64,000 bases of DNA from Crocodylus rhombifer (Eukaryota; Chordata; Crocodylia; Crocodylidae). This document shows positions 12,301 through 25,830 of the stretch, in pieces. The notes beneath the pieces are model-generated. The model did not search any database and was not told the DNA's origin. It saw only the letters and a program-made list of their open reading frames with translations. A program made the translations under genes and the position numbers. The stretch lies in contig JAVSML010019152.1 in assembly GCA_038503035.1 (NCBI GenBank), forward strand, positions 1 to 64,000, written 5' to 3'. Within the stretch, counting starts at the first letter, position 1; every line of letters starts with the position of its first letter.

Positions 12301-15300
12301 AGAATTCACCCCTGACCGTACATTTCCTTTCTTTTATTGGTTTTCATCCCAGCAGTTGGCGTTCTCCAAATCATTCCTTTTCTGTGTACATTTTTCATGT
12401 TTCTTTGTGTAAAAAAAGTCTTGCTGTTCAGTACCCAAATTTATTGTGCTTTAGGTGGTGTTAGATACAGCAGTTGTCTGCTCTCTCTGAGCGTGTTCTT
12501 TGTCAAAGAGCGATACCTTGCTAACTGCCCTGGTCAAGATGTTGAACTCTTTGAACTTGTCTTCTTCTGGCCATGCGTCAGTTCTGAACCTCTTAAGATT
12601 TCATTCGAAGCCTGGCATTTGGGGGTGGCATCCTCTAGCAGGGTTGACTCTCTCTTAAACAACTCTCGAGAGTTTCTGTACTGAACTGCAAGAAATGCGT
12701 AGTGCCCAGGAGCAAACCTGCGCTTTCTGATGCGAGCACCTTCCAAGTAGGGGGAGGGGGTGTTTTCAGCAGAGCCATGAGACTTCAGCCCAGGGGTGAG
12801 CAGTCATCAAGCCAGTGTATTACTGGTCCTCTATACACCTTCTGTCCAAGTGGTTCTGGTTCACCTGTGGCCATGGTGGTGTAGCACCACCCCTCGCTCT
12901 ACTTAGGCATTACTAGAGGATTGGTGGGCTCTGTTTCTTTTTGTTAAATGTACCCAACCAAAGCCCTATCTGCCATTTCTTGCCCATGAGCACCACTTGC
13001 TCTGTAATGTCCTATAAGAAAGATTTCATAATTAAACTAAAACCTTAATTTTTTTCCCAATACATGCAGGCACAGTGCTTAATTTGTGAAAGTTTTTTTT
13101 TGTTCTGCTATCAGGATATCCCTGAGCCCTGTGCTAGAAAGAAGCATGTGGGTTTGAGTAGCAAAGTCCCCTTAAAAATCTGAAAATGTCTTTCTGTGGT
13201 TTCTTAAAAGGAGCAGCCAAAGTGACAAGATGTTTACAAGAGTACGGTTCTTTTTCCAGTTTTATGGTGGGCAGTATTCTCTTGCTTAGCTGGGTCTTCG
13301 ACATGACAGCAGAGGAGAGTGAGACCCAAAAAGCAGAAAAGTGATTGTGAAAATGTTCAGAATTGGCAGGAGGACTTTAGGGTACATGTAACTTTTTTTT
13401 TTTCTTCAATGTTATAGCTGGGCTTTTCTCCTCTGTTTGTCCCCACTCCCCTGGCCCAGAAAGCAGAACAATGTTCCCGGGTCCAGAAGTCTGCTCTCCA
13501 GTGGGTATACTAGTTCATGAAGACAAGTGTAGCCACATCTAAAATCTCAGCTAGCCCAAGTTTAGTGTGGTCCTGAAGCTATAGGAGTCCTGTGCCTGGG
13601 TGTTTGTTTTTTTTTTTAAGGTAGGCAGAAGATTGGTGCATCTACCCTCTTTCCCCAGAGAAAAGTCATCAAAAGCAGGTAAATGGGTTTCCAGAGTGGG
13701 GGAATCCAGTCCCCTCCTTGCAGTATTAAGAGAATCAGCCTGATTTGGGCTGTCTTGTGACCCCCGTCTTTCTACCATCCATCCCAAATACCTGTTGTCG
13801 CTTCCTTCCACCAGGAAACCGCCTGAACAGAGTTTCCTATCCCAGTTACGTGGCTGTTGCTTTTGTCTGGTTCAAAGCACCTCTTGTCTAAGCCCTAAGC
13901 ATCACTCTCTCCTTCCCCCAAAACCTGCACGTATATGGGGACAGTTGCACCTAGTCTTTATTCTTCAATTCCACATGTGAGTTTTTCTCATGTAGATACT
14001 TGCGGTTGTGATACTGAATCCTCCGTTCAAGAACTGTGGAAGACATTAAGTGAGATGGATAACTTGAATTTCTCCAAGAGACACGATTTTTACTGCTGAC
14101 GAGCTCTTGGTTTACCAGTTTCCTCATCTTTTTTTCTTCTTCCACTGACTGCCTAACACTGTTTGTATGAGAAGGAAGATAATTCACTTTAATGAATTAT
14201 AAAACTTGTTTCACTGCAGTGAGTCTTCATTCTTTTTTCCCCTTCTTTCTGCAGCAGAATCACTGTGTTTGAGGAAAATACAGTTAAGTTAGTTTTCTTG
14301 TTCTTTTCAGAGGCTGAGACTTGTGCTAAGATCAGAACACCTGGGTTCCGCTAAATTTTAAGTTCTCTCTTCTTTAAGTGGTGTCCAGTTGTGTTTGCAG
14401 AGAGGCCTGGTGTGACTGTGGGGTGTAGCTGGAATCCCATGCAGGTAAAGATGACTGCTCCTGCATTGGAAAGAAATTACATCTCTTTGCCAAACATACG
14501 TGTGATGGTTCTGGTTTAATGTGAGGTAAAGCAACGTGAGAGTCTCACATTTGCAACAAGCTAGAGATCGTAATCTTCAGACTTTGTTTTTAAGAGGAGA
14601 TCTTGAGTGAAAGGAAATCAATCAGACAGATGCTGACTTTCAGGGAGTTTTAAAATGGTTGCTTAGTAATAGTCCCTTGCTGTTGAATAAGTCCAAATCT
14701 AATGCATTTTTCCCCCTCTATGAATCATTCCTTAACTTGCTTATTATTAAAGTCCCTGATTCTAATTTAATCTTGGAGGCTTGACAATTTTAAATACCTA
14801 CTAGTGCAGTGTGATTCTGAATTGGCATTTCAATAGCTTATTGTTTCGGTCTTCACAACAATTTTCTACAAACTATCAGCAGTATGGAAGAATGCAGCGC
14901 TTAAGTATGCACCAGCATGGTTGCTGGAGTGTCTCTGCTTTGAATTCGGGGGCATAATTTCTAGTATTTTTCATAGTTCAGTGTAATGCTGTATACCCAG
15001 AGTCCTGTAGTACATTCAGCAGCTGCACATAAGCACCTCACATCACAGTGCCTTGATCTCGAGGTAGGGGGTGGACACCAGGATACATTTTGGGATATTT
15101 TAACAACATGTCAGAATCTGAGTTTCTACACGCTTTGCCTAAAGGCAGAATCTTAAACTGGTTCATGTCGGGTTTAGCTATAAATGCACACTTCGGGGAG
15201 GGTTGGTCTCTCTTTAATCTGGCTTTCCATTGAGGGGGGAACTGAAACAATGGGAGGTCGAGACCTTTGCTCCAGTTGCTGAGGATCTTTTCTGCAATTT

Positions 15301-17049
15301 GTCGAGCACTGCAGGGCAACTCCCGATGTCTCATGGCAGACTGTGGCTTCCCTGATGACGGGTTGGACAAACTCCCATCACGTCACTTCACAACAGCGGC
15401 TCCATGTCTTCTGTCAGCTTCCTTTCTCAGTGCCTGCTTTTTCTCATGCTTGACTGATCATACCCCTTGCATTACCCCAGAGTGGTCTGCTGCCCTGCAG
15501 GCTGGGTGTGCTGTGGTAGAAGTCAAGTGTGATGCCAGGTTCCCAGAGTCTGGCCCACAGTCACTCATTCTGCACTTCAACTCTGACTGTGTTGGTTCCT
15601 GGATCCAGTTGTTTTCTGAAACTATTGGTCACCATGACCTCTGGAGACCAGAAATAGCATCTCGATCTACTCATTTATGTCTTGGGTAATACTAGCATAA
15701 AAGTTTTCCCAAGCAAGCAAGTTCTGTTAAGTCTGGCCACTAGAGTCCAGTACGTTATTTTTAATCTGACTTATCTACAGTGTCTTGGATACTGAAAACA
15801 CCTGGCATGGTAGTGGGGAGCTACTTTTAGCATTCTTGTAATTTCTGAAGGAGGTGAACAAGTCCACCCATGTGTTTTAGCCTTACCTGCATTTTATATA
15901 CAGCCTTACCTGCATTACTTCCAGGGGGCTAACCCCAGATGTATATAGACCTTCATATTTTTGGGCCCGGTTAGATTCCAGTTAGTTTGTCTTTAGACAA
16001 TCCCAGTTCTTAGAGATGGACATGCCCTCTGACTGTGCTGAGCTGTCGTTACTGCTTCCTGTTTAGGTTGTTTCCATTCTTCTTCATCTTCCTGAGGGTA
16101 GCAGGCTGTAGACTGAGAATACGTTTGTACGTGATGATGAATAGGAGCTTGGCTTTCCAGTTCAGAAATGTTTCTCACACCTTCTGCAGCGCAACTGCAT
16201 TCGCGATCTTTCAAAAGACTCTCCAAGGGATTTGCTGTTGGTTCTAAATGGCATCATTAGGAACAGTTACTTGCAAACCAATTAATATAAAAAAAGAAAA
16301 GGCGGGGGGAAAAAAGTCCCAACAATGTTTTCTGCAAAACTTGAAACTAGATGAGGGAGAACTTCCAGCTTTTTCTTCTGGAAAAGCAGTGTCACATTGT
16401 TGAAACCATAGGTGAGGAATGCACAACAGGGGAACAGGTAGGTGAACCCTCATGAAATGCACCCAGTACTCCTCTAGATTGCTTTACTGCAGATGATGGT
16501 GCTGTTGTGGAGAATGAGTTGGCTGTAGCATGGCGGCAAATGTCCTCCATGAGCTCAGTCCTAATGCACAGCTGCACTTTGACATAAGAACATTTCATTG
16601 GTTTAAAAAAATGAGGTTCTCAAATCCATGGATGTGTATTTGTTAGCTCTGCTCCAGCCAGCACTTGATCGCATTGAGTGTTTGGAGTCAAACCTGGGGC
16701 TGAGCCCTTAGAATTAGTAGCTGTTGAGCTTCAGAGTACCCATGTAGCTGTGTTTTGGTGATGTTGAAGATCAGGTTTTAGGGCATCGCTCTTGGGAATT
16801 GCTCTGTTAGCAAGCATAAGAAAAGCAGCAACGCTCACCAGAAACTGGAGCTGGGGGTTCTGGTGCTGGGTGCTTCGTTTTGCTTGTTAAATACCACCAA
16901 ACCTGAGGTTCTTCCTCTTGCGCATTGTGTGCGCAAAGTAAAGGAGTGGGGGAGAGATGCAAAAAAAGTCATCCAGGACTTAATGTCAATTAAATTCTTT
17001 ATTACACCCCTTCTTTTACTTATGACCCCTGCCACCCCCAGTGCTCCTT

Positions 17050-17130
17050 CCTGCCCATGGCAGGGGATCGGACTAAATGATCTGTCTAGGTCCCGTCCGA
17101 CTCGTTGATTTTATGATTCTGTGATGCTTG
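17050..17130 (+). mobile_element. CR1 LINE 3' tail
   Basis: Plus orientation. GGGGATCGGACTAAATGATC, then GGTCCCGTCCGACTC and a TTTATGATTCTGTGAT tail match the CR1 3' end. Only the last 80 bp or so can be recognised. Confidence 0.75.
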
Positions 17131-19664
17131 TAAGTCTCATATAAAGCACTTGAGGCCACTTCTTGCAGGGAGTGTCCATTCAGTGCTGCTTCTCAGCCAT
17201 AGTTCCTCAAACACACTTGTGTTTCTCTAACCTTCCTGCCACTTCTGTCCCACTGTTAGCAATGGGAAACCTCAACCAAGAGGAAGGTTCAGTGCTGGAT
17301 TGTGTGCCTTCCGATTCACCTGTAGTTTGCATTGCGTTCCCAAGGCCAAACAAACTCTGCCACCCATTTGGGGACGGGCTGTGGTGTCCAGGCTATGTCC
17401 TGTCACTGCTTACACATGCGCTGAGTCTTTCCTCCTTAGAGTGATGATCAGTCACAAATTACAGTTTGTGTGAAATGTTAATTCAGATTTATTTATTCAG
17501 AGATCTCTCTCGAAGTCATTACACTTGCCATTATTTCCTACCTTTCTGGTCAGCTGCCTGCTTCTTTCCTCAGATAACTAATAAGAAAGGTAACATGAAG
17601 GCCGTCAGACTATAGACCCCTGTCTTTTGTGAGGGTTTTTTTTAATATTGGCACCTTTTTTTAAAAAAGCAGGAGTGAGGAGCATGCAAACACTTGCGGA
17701 CTTTTTAATCACCCAGCAGAGCAGGATTCGGGCGAGATTTCTCAGCCATGGATCACCTGCAGGTAATGAATTGAGTTTTGGAAAGAGTGGTGCATAAAAG
17801 CAGCCATTGTTGGCTATGAAAAGGCTTTTGACTAAGTAGAAATCGAAGCAGCCAGAGGATGGGCCTGTGGGAAAGGATCCTAAAATTCATTGAAGTGAAT
17901 TGTCCAGTGACATCCTGGCAATACCTTTCCCCAGGCTATGGGGAGTCTTTAGAAGCCTTGAAAGAAATCAAGAGGAGGCATTGGCGTAGATGCAGCATGC
18001 GTGAGCCCTTTCAGTTTGCAGGACACATTTTCACCTTTGAGTTGCTGCAAGAGCCCAAAGTGGGAATGAAAGAGCTGGAGTGTAGAAAAAACAAAACTAG
18101 GGTCCAAAACCGTGGTTGAGCAGGCTGAGGTGGCAGATGCTGTTAAAGGAGCTGCTCTCTGGGCCAAATGAAATGAAACGTGCTACTGCAGAGGAGGAAA
18201 TAAGGTAAAGTCCAAACTGGCCAGGAAGGTGGGAGGAAGAGGGGTGTTTGGAAGATGATACATGCCCTGGAAGCACCTTCTGTCTATCAGCTTGCTGCTT
18301 TTCACCATGTGGTGAAGAATCTGCAAGCTGGATGTTCAAGATAGGAGAGAGATGCTCACTGCTCTGATTTACTCCAGCTAACTTCCCTGTAGGGCAAGCC
18401 AAGGGGAGAACATCCCAGGGATGATGGAAAGCTTATCTGTTGCCTTGCAGCAATTCTTGAGCATGCTTAATAAAACATCTAGGGTCAAGTATACAAATTG
18501 CACAGCTGTAAGAATTAATGCCGACTTCACAGGCCCCTAAGAAATGCTTCCAAAATGACCCTGTCTTTTGGTAGTCTAGAGTTAGAAGCCTTGGGTTAAA
18601 GTCTGTCTTTAGATGTGGCTTTGAGAAGGCATGAGCAGTCTAAGCATCCAGTGAACTTGGTGGGATTTGTTGGGGGGGTTGGTTCCTTGCCCAGGATGAG
18701 AAGGCAAAGTGCCATGTACCCTGAAGGTCCACCACCAGGCAGATGATTTCAGGTACCAAGGCCCTGTTACCCGAGTGCTTTGCGCCAAGATGTGCAAGCT
18801 TCTTGTGGGTGTCAGCATGAGTGCTAAACGCGAAGGGAAGGATCACCAGGACCTTTACACAGCACTAAAGATTAAACAAGGCGTTCCCTAGAAAGGAGTG
18901 GGAAGTCGGGTTAGCTTCTTGCCTGTGCTCCATGCCGTGCTTCTATGCTAATGGAGCGGCGGGAGCTGTCTCTGACAGCAGCTGCACTTCCCAAGTGGTG
19001 TTCGGCAGTGGTTGTGTGTGACGTGCTCTGCAGTTCCTGTTTTAGGAGCGGTCAGTGAACGATGACAACAACCAAGCATGAATCCAACAAGAAGTCACAG
19101 CCCCCTGGGCTATGGAATACCGTTGGGAGAGGGAGGAAGCATTTGTAGTGCCTTTGCTTTGCTATCTGGACTCGGGATTTCTACCATCCAAAGAGGATTT
19201 GTGTAGGTGGAGCACCTCATGAAAGACAAGTGGAGAAAACTCTCACTGAAGGGAAGGGAAACTGCTTCCATCAGCAAGACCTCTCAGAAAAACGGTGTCT
19301 CCAGACAGATGGATCTTGGCACTCGGTGCCAGTGACTGGCAAAGGCATGTGCTTGGTGGTGATGGGTTCCTGCAGATGTGGTCTCTTTGCAGGAGAAGGG
19401 TTTGGTTTCCTTCTCCAGTAATGCTGGATGAAACCAGACTTCTGCAGCCAACACAGTGGAGCATCATCTGGGTCTTTTGAAGCATATTATGCTGTCAGCA
19501 GCTGCACTGAGGTCCTTCTTGCTCCTTGCCTCTCTGGCTTATTTGTCCCTGCTTTACTCTTTTATGTGCTCTGTACTTGACCCCTTCCAAGCCTTGCTCT
19601 TCAGCGCTGTATCCTTTCTGTGCTTCCTGTTTAGACACTTTCAATAGAAACATTGTGAGTAAAA

Positions 19665-20180
19665 ATTAGTGGTGACATCTTATTGGGGCCAAAACAGCTA
19701 CCTCATTAGTTTTATAATCTTTGGTAACTAGCATGTAATTACAGACTAATTAGCTATTTCTCTCTATGTAAACCAAATTGTTCCACATTATCTAATAAGG
19801 CAAACTCAGACACTGGGATGCTTGGAGTGGCATGGAAACTCTGCTATAATTACCAGATTCTCTGCAGCCCCTAGGTTGACTAAATACATGATAGTTACTG
19901 TGTATTATAGATTACATGGTTATTTATGTGCTGTGTAATAGGCTTATTTTTAGAAGATGATTTGATAATACTTTCTGCCTGCAAACCAATGAAACCTGCC
20001 TGTACTGTCTTGCAAAAGATGTCATTTCTAAGTCGGTCATTTATGCTTGCTCCACCGATAAATTAAACATTGTACTAATACTAATTACATGAGGGAAGTC
20101 TCTCCAAATTTATGATAGGCCGCTGGTTAACATTTTGATTATCATGATTTTATAATTTGCTGCCCAGAATGGAGCATCCT
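19665..20180. promoter_or_regulatory. Candidate conserved non-coding block, AT-rich with homeodomain-type sites
   Basis: A sharp shift to AT-rich, repeat-free sequence with many TAAT cores (GTAATTACAGACTAATTAGC at about 19735, ACTAATTACATGAG near 20080, ATTTTGATTATCATGATTTT near 20135). This composition in a GC-rich intron resembles developmental enhancers. Conservation cannot be tested here. Confidence 0.3.
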
Positions 20181-21474
20181 ATCTTGAAAGAGATTTCAGC
20201 CCGGCAGTAACACAAGAAACAAACAATTTACATCCTGTTTCTAGCTCTCGACACACAGCACTTCTGTTCTGTTTTCTGAACAAAATGTAGTGCTAGGTTT
20301 TGGTGTAATCTGTTGGTTTACCGGTTTTGAAAATACTTGCGTGTACTCATTAACGGGCTAGGTTTAACTAAGACTGTACAGCAGTCCTTCTCCAAGAAAT
20401 GGTGCAGATTAGTGAACGAGGAAACAGCAGGAGGTTAACCTGCAGTCCTTCTGAGTTTTTAATATTGTGTATTAAATGGCAGAATTGAAAATGTAACCAT
20501 AAGCACATTGTCCAGTTAAAAATAATCTCTTCTAAATGCAGTCAACCATTTATTATAGTCATGTTTAAAATGATTGCAGCAGATCTTGAAAAACCGCTTA
20601 GCCTTTCCATTCACTGTGCATGATGAAAACCTGGGGCCGGTTTCACTTTCTAGGTAGTTTCACTTTCAGATTCGTCATTATGTAATGCCTGGCTTGCAAG
20701 TGCAGGGCAACGCAAGCTTGTTTTTTGTTGCTTTTTAAACGGTCCATTTGAAAAACATTTCCAGGATCTTTTTGGAAGGATCTATTTGGTCCCAATTTTG
20801 TAAACGGTTGGGGATTTTTCTTTAGCAAAATCTGACCAAGTCAAGCATGAATGGCTTTTGTCCTTGTCACTTTCCAGAGGAAATGCGCATAGGATTTGAC
20901 ACTTCAAACTCAGCCTTATTCTTTAAGAAGGCCTCAAGCTGTCATGGCCACATGTCCACTGCTCGCCAGGGTATCTTAGCTTGGTACTAGAGGAGGTTGG
21001 GCTGTGGCAGTAGCCTTGCCAACATGCTTGGTACCAGGGTTGAAATTTTTGTTAGAGATCACTGCATAGAGATGAGTGATGCTTACGCCCTTGCTCTTGA
21101 GGCAGTTCTGCTTGTGTGGTTTAAGGGCCTAAGGAAATACTTTCCATGGAGGTGTGCAGGACACTTCATCTGGCACAATGAGTTAACTTGGGCCAAAAAA
21201 TGGATGTGATATTATGAGTGCTTGGCATGTAGTCACCACATGACTCCTGGAACGCGCTTTGCAACATTCAGGTAAAAGCGCACCAATAACATGTAAGCCT
21301 CCGTCTTGCAGTATTCAGGAGACTGAGATGAAAACCATTTTGTGAGAGCTTCAAGTCTCTTGCGTCTCGGCTGAATTTCTTTGAGAATTCATTAGAAGCT
21401 AATCTTTGTGGGTGCAAGGATTCAGCATTCAAAGTGGAAGGGCTATAGCTTGAACAGCAGTCTCTGAGGTACAG

Positions 21475-21617
21475 CATGGAGCAGGGAATTGGGAGATGGG
21501 ACTCCGGGGTCCTTTGCCTTTTTCTTCTGTTGACCTTGGAGAGCGAGGCTTAATAGAATTTACTCTTTTTATCTCTCTAGGGGTTGTGTTGAGGATGAAT
21601 TAGACGAGACCTAGCGT
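21475..21617 (+). mobile_element. MIR-like SINE remnant
   Basis: Blocks in the order expected for MIR: GGGACTCCGGGGTCCTTTGC, TGACCTTGGAGAGC, and GGGGTTGTGTTGAGGATGAA, which correspond to the MIR core and 3' part (TGACCTTGGGCAAGTC and GGGTTGTTGTGAGGATTAAA). It is strongly diverged, as expected for this ancient amniote repeat. Confidence 0.6.
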
Positions 21618-23879
21618 TGAAAATGTAACCCACAATGTAAGGGGGTAAGAACTCTCCGCTGACTGTTTGTTGAACAAATGCAGTAGTCCAAGTACTGCCA
21701 TGACACAGCTGTGCAGTTACACCTTGACTTTGCTGGAAGCTGGGTTACCCGTGTCGGAAAGTGGAACTTGCCCCAGTTACTTGGTTTACACCAGAGGAAC
21801 TGGTGACTTGCTCTTTCCAGTGGTGTAGCATGCCTGTGTGAATTCAGAGAAGAAATCAGGTTAACAATAGTGTATCGCAGCCATGGGCTGCCTGAACGTT
21901 CTGGATATTCGGAAAGAAGACAAATTTCCATAGGCCTCCATTGTAAGTACAGCACAAATTGATGTCCTTTTATTTCTGGTGTTGCTGAATTCATGTCTGA
22001 TTCCAGGACAAAGGGCTTTGAAGGACTAAAGCTGCCAGCAGATGTTTGCCAGGAACAGCTGTTAAAAATGAGTTTGCTTTACTTCGCACTATGTTGCCTC
22101 ATGGTGGCTGAAAACGCTTGGTAGTAGTTCAGGGTATTTTTGTGGCAAATAGCTGTAGGATGTAGTCATCTTGTTAGCAGGATGCGCTTCTGGTGGTTGC
22201 ATGGCAGTGTTTCAAAATGGTCTCAATTTCAAGAGCCTAAGCTGATGGGCATTCAGTGGAAGGAAATCAGTCGTGCTATTGTAGTGAGATCTTTTGCTCC
22301 ACTGAATAAAATTGTAATAGTCAGGAGATCCCAGTAACCTGCAGAGTTTGTACCATTTGTTCCCTGTTCATGGAGCTTGTGCACTTTCTCTCTCACCTCT
22401 TCTGTCAAGTTGTTCTTCTGCCTGTTCTTGTTTCTCTGACTCATCTCACTAGCCTTCGTTGCCATCTGCAGTTGAGACAAGTTCTCCTTAGGGCAGGGCC
22501 TTTGTCTTCCTTTATACTTGTAAGGTGCTGTGGAGCATGGGGCTGTAGGAACCGGTTGTTGGGAAGGTGCAGTTGGGTTAGACGTGGTGATGATGGTACC
22601 TTAGCATGGGGTGGGATGAACCTGTTCTCCTGAAGCAAGAAAATGCTGGGTGAAGGGCTGGGCTGGGGGGCTCAGCATTCAGGTCTGGCAACTCATAGTT
22701 ACAACATGAGTTGGCGGTCTCCACCAGCGTGGCATGGGCAGACGAGCTAGTTACTGCGAGGCAAAGGAAGTGGGACTTTCCCGCAAAGGAACTACGTGCA
22801 TGCCCAGACCTACCTTGTTGTAGATGAAAGCCAACCTCAGCCCATACCCTGAGCAGCAGAGAGCATTGAGAGAAGGCTGAGAGCCTGGCATCAGCTGCAG
22901 CATGGTGCAGAGGGAGGATTTCAGTGCAGGCAAGAGCATGCCAACCAGAAAGCGATGGCAGAGCACCAAAGGACCAGATTGCAGTGAGAAGCCGACTGGG
23001 GGAGGGCTGGGCCTTGCCCTCTAGATTGAACCTGAACTTTCAGGCCTACGTTGTAGGGGCCATTTAACACTGAGATTCTGGGATCCCAAGACTCAAGCCA
23101 TGGTGAGGCTATGGGCTGAAGGGAACTCAACTGCTGGCAAGCCACAGCATCTAGGCCTGAAGCATGCTGGGCACCTGCCCAGCAGAAGAACTGGTAGAAG
23201 AGGACAGACCAGTAATTGGACTGTGGGGTGGATGGGCAGCTCGGCCGAGAGCAGGCAGGTGGGATGTCAAGGGGGAGGTATGTTAGACTCTCCCCAACTG
23301 TCTCTTTTTCCTTGCTGGAGCATTGTGAGAATGGGCTTCTAGTCCTCAGACTTGCTGTGGGGTTGTGTGGATTGAGGTCTTTTGGCCCAACAGGCAGACA
23401 CCAGAGGTTAGGAAGAGTTGGGCAAGCTGGGCTGGTGCATGTGGACTTCAAAATAAAGACGACTTACGCTGCTGTCCGGCTCTTATTCAAGTAGCTCTTC
23501 TCAAGGCACCTCATCTATGAAAATACTGCCTGCTGTGGCTGTCAGGAGCCTGGGACAGCAGTGCTTAGCGCACCTCTAGAGTCCAGCACCATGCAAGAGT
23601 GACCCTTACGTGTGGGGAAATGCCGACAGGAGACCTCTTGGGGACATAGTTGGGAAGACGAGGGCAATGTGAAGAACCGCTTCGAGCTCTTGGTCAGGGT
23701 GTAGCTTGCCTTGGATGGCAGCATGAATGCTCCTGCATTTATGGGACATGTTTGACTGCGCCTGCCTATCTTTGTCCACCTTGTAGCTGGCCCAGGGTGT
23801 TTGCAGGTCCTGATCTGCCCACCGGGAGTGAGGGAAGGAAGTTGGGGGTTGGCGTCTTCGTATCATTTGGGATCTTTAG

Positions 23880-24240
23880 GACTGGGCTGTGCCCGCGGAC
23901 CTGCCACGTAGGGGTTAAGCCTGCATCGAAGGAGGCGCAGCCTGGCGAGACGGTCCGCCATCTCCCTCCCTGATGCATCTTTATAAATTACGTCTCCACC
24001 TTGACGGGGTCTTCATAAAAACGTTGTTTTGGGAGCGAAACGGTTAAAATAATAACGGGCTCTCATGAATGAAGACAAAGTTTGGCGAAGCGCCAGGATC
24101 GGGGGGGAGGGGGAAGAGGCAGCTAACTGACTTTTATACCACAAACGACTTTAAAAAATTAAGAGATAATTCCATGTCCTGAGGTTACAAACCGGCTGCA
24201 ACTGGTTTTTTTTTTTTCCCTGCCCCCGCTAGGCATCATG
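23880..24240. promoter_or_regulatory. Candidate intronic regulatory block with CpGs and a YY1-like site
   Basis: It contains CpG-bearing motifs rare in the surrounding intron (GACGGTCCGCCATCTCCC, a YY1-like CCGCCATCT; AAACGTTGTTTTGGGAGCG; AACGGTTAAAATAATAACGG). It also has a TATA-like TTTATAAATTACG near 23980. It lies just upstream of the assembly gap and could be an enhancer or an alternative promoter. Confidence 0.3.
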
Positions 24241-24628
24241 GGTAAAAGTAAGCATCCCCCTTTCCTTTTGTTTAATATAACAGTACGGCGCATGATTGGC
24301 AGGGAAGTGCCCGTTTTGAGACAGGGTTTCTGCAGGTCCCTAGAGGGGGATGGCACGCGGGGCCGCCCATGTTCTACCGGGAGGGCTCCTCGTAAAAAAA
24401 TCCGGCGTTCTCTCCCTCCCTCCCCCCTTCCCACTCTGTCTTCTCTTCTTTCTGTCTCTCTTTCCCCCCTTCTTTCCTCTCTGTCTCTAATTTTCTTGAC
24501 AACTAGAGGAGGCAGCAGGAATATTGTACCTGTAAGTATTCTTTAGACTGTCCTTTTTTTTTGTTTTGTTTTTTAAACATACAAAAGGCTCTTTTTAAGG
24601 ATGATCAGATCTGTTCCCCCCCCCCCCC

Positions 24629-24728
24629 NNNNNNNNNNNNNNNNNNNNNNNNNNNNNNNNNNNNNNNNNNNNNNNNNNNNNNNNNNNNNNNNNNNNNNNN
24701 NNNNNNNNNNNNNNNNNNNNNNNNNNNN
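24629..24728. other. Assembly gap (exactly 100 N) inside a poly-C tract
   Basis: 100 N flanked by C13 on the left and C19 on the right. A run of exactly 100 is the usual placeholder for a gap of unknown size, so real distance in intron 1 is uncertain here. The lost sequence was probably a long G/C-rich homopolymer or low-complexity block. Confidence 0.95.
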
Positions 24729-25689
24729 CCCCCCCCCCCCCCCCCCCTTCCTTTTCATGTCAGCTCCAACCCCTCTCTGTGAATGGAGTCAACCAGCTGA
24801 CGAGGGTTAGCGCTGGCACGGTGCCAGGGGCTGTGAATCTGTGTGTGCGAGTGTAAGTGTGTACAGAGCACAAAGGGAAGGCCTGCAGTCTAGGAAATCA
24901 CAGGCTATTATATAAGGAAGCCTGCGTCATCTCTGCTTGCTCAGGCTGACGGGTGGGGAGTCGAGGTGCAGGAGGATTAGCAAGAGGAAAACTCCCCCTT
25001 TGCCCCTTCTCTATTTTTAAATGACCAGCTCATTCAGGGTGGGCAGCATTTTCCAGCGCACAGGGCTGGCTTCCCCAAAACAGCCCCCCGTTCCTTTTGA
25101 AGAAGGCAGATCTTTTTTTCTTTTTTTCCTTCCCCCTTGGGGGTGGCGGGAAGAGGAAGCAGCTTATATTTCCCTGTGTCCCCACATCTTCAAACATTTT
25201 GATGGGGAAGCTGTCCAGAAAGCTCCCCTTAGTCAGTTAAGGTCTCTCTCAATCCTGAGCCGTTTCTAATAACTTAACCTTGCCAAAATGCCTTAAGAAT
25301 GAAATGTCAGATAGCAGAGCAAATACTATCTTTGTGCCTTCTGCTCTTCTTCCTTGCTAGGGTTTGACGGTTGTAGTAGAAGTACTTTTTTTTTTTTCCT
25401 ACCATCTGCTACACACAGTGAGATTTGTACCGTACAAAAGTCAACACATGGCAGCAAAATTAAAGAACGTTCTGAGCTTCCCGGCATCTGGACAGTTGCA
25501 GTTTTGGGGTCTGGTAGGGATGGTGTTGTGTTTCATTAGCTGTTAACTGCTCTACGTTTCCTATACTCCATTGCAGTTATGGGCATTTTGTTCAGCAAGA
25601 CGGCGAGTTGATTGAGAAGTTGTAATAGTATCTCACTGACCGCACCGATCTTTCTTTTTTTTTTTTTCCCCCTCCTCCCCATTCTCTTT

Positions 25690-25830
25690 TTTTTTTTTTT
25701 TTTTAAATTTGCTTTCTAGATGCTTTGTACACGCAGCTCTCAAATTTGCATCGGAGAAATGAGAATTAAGCATGCACATTAATGAACAGAGCTGTCATAA
25801 TTTTACTGTTGCCTTTATGTGAGTACTTAT
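25690..25830. promoter_or_regulatory. Candidate enhancer with octamer motif
   Basis: An ATTTGCAT octamer at 25744-25751 is followed by AATTAAGCATGCACATTAAT and CATAATTTTACTG, a cluster of POU and homeodomain-type sites in low-repeat sequence after T-rich tracts at 25650-25704. Inference from motifs. Confidence 0.25.

Noticed and set aside
22575..22635. Possible C/D-box snoRNA (GTGATGATGG followed by CTGA)
   Set aside because: There is no terminal stem and no second box pair with correct spacing. The motif is short enough to occur by chance.
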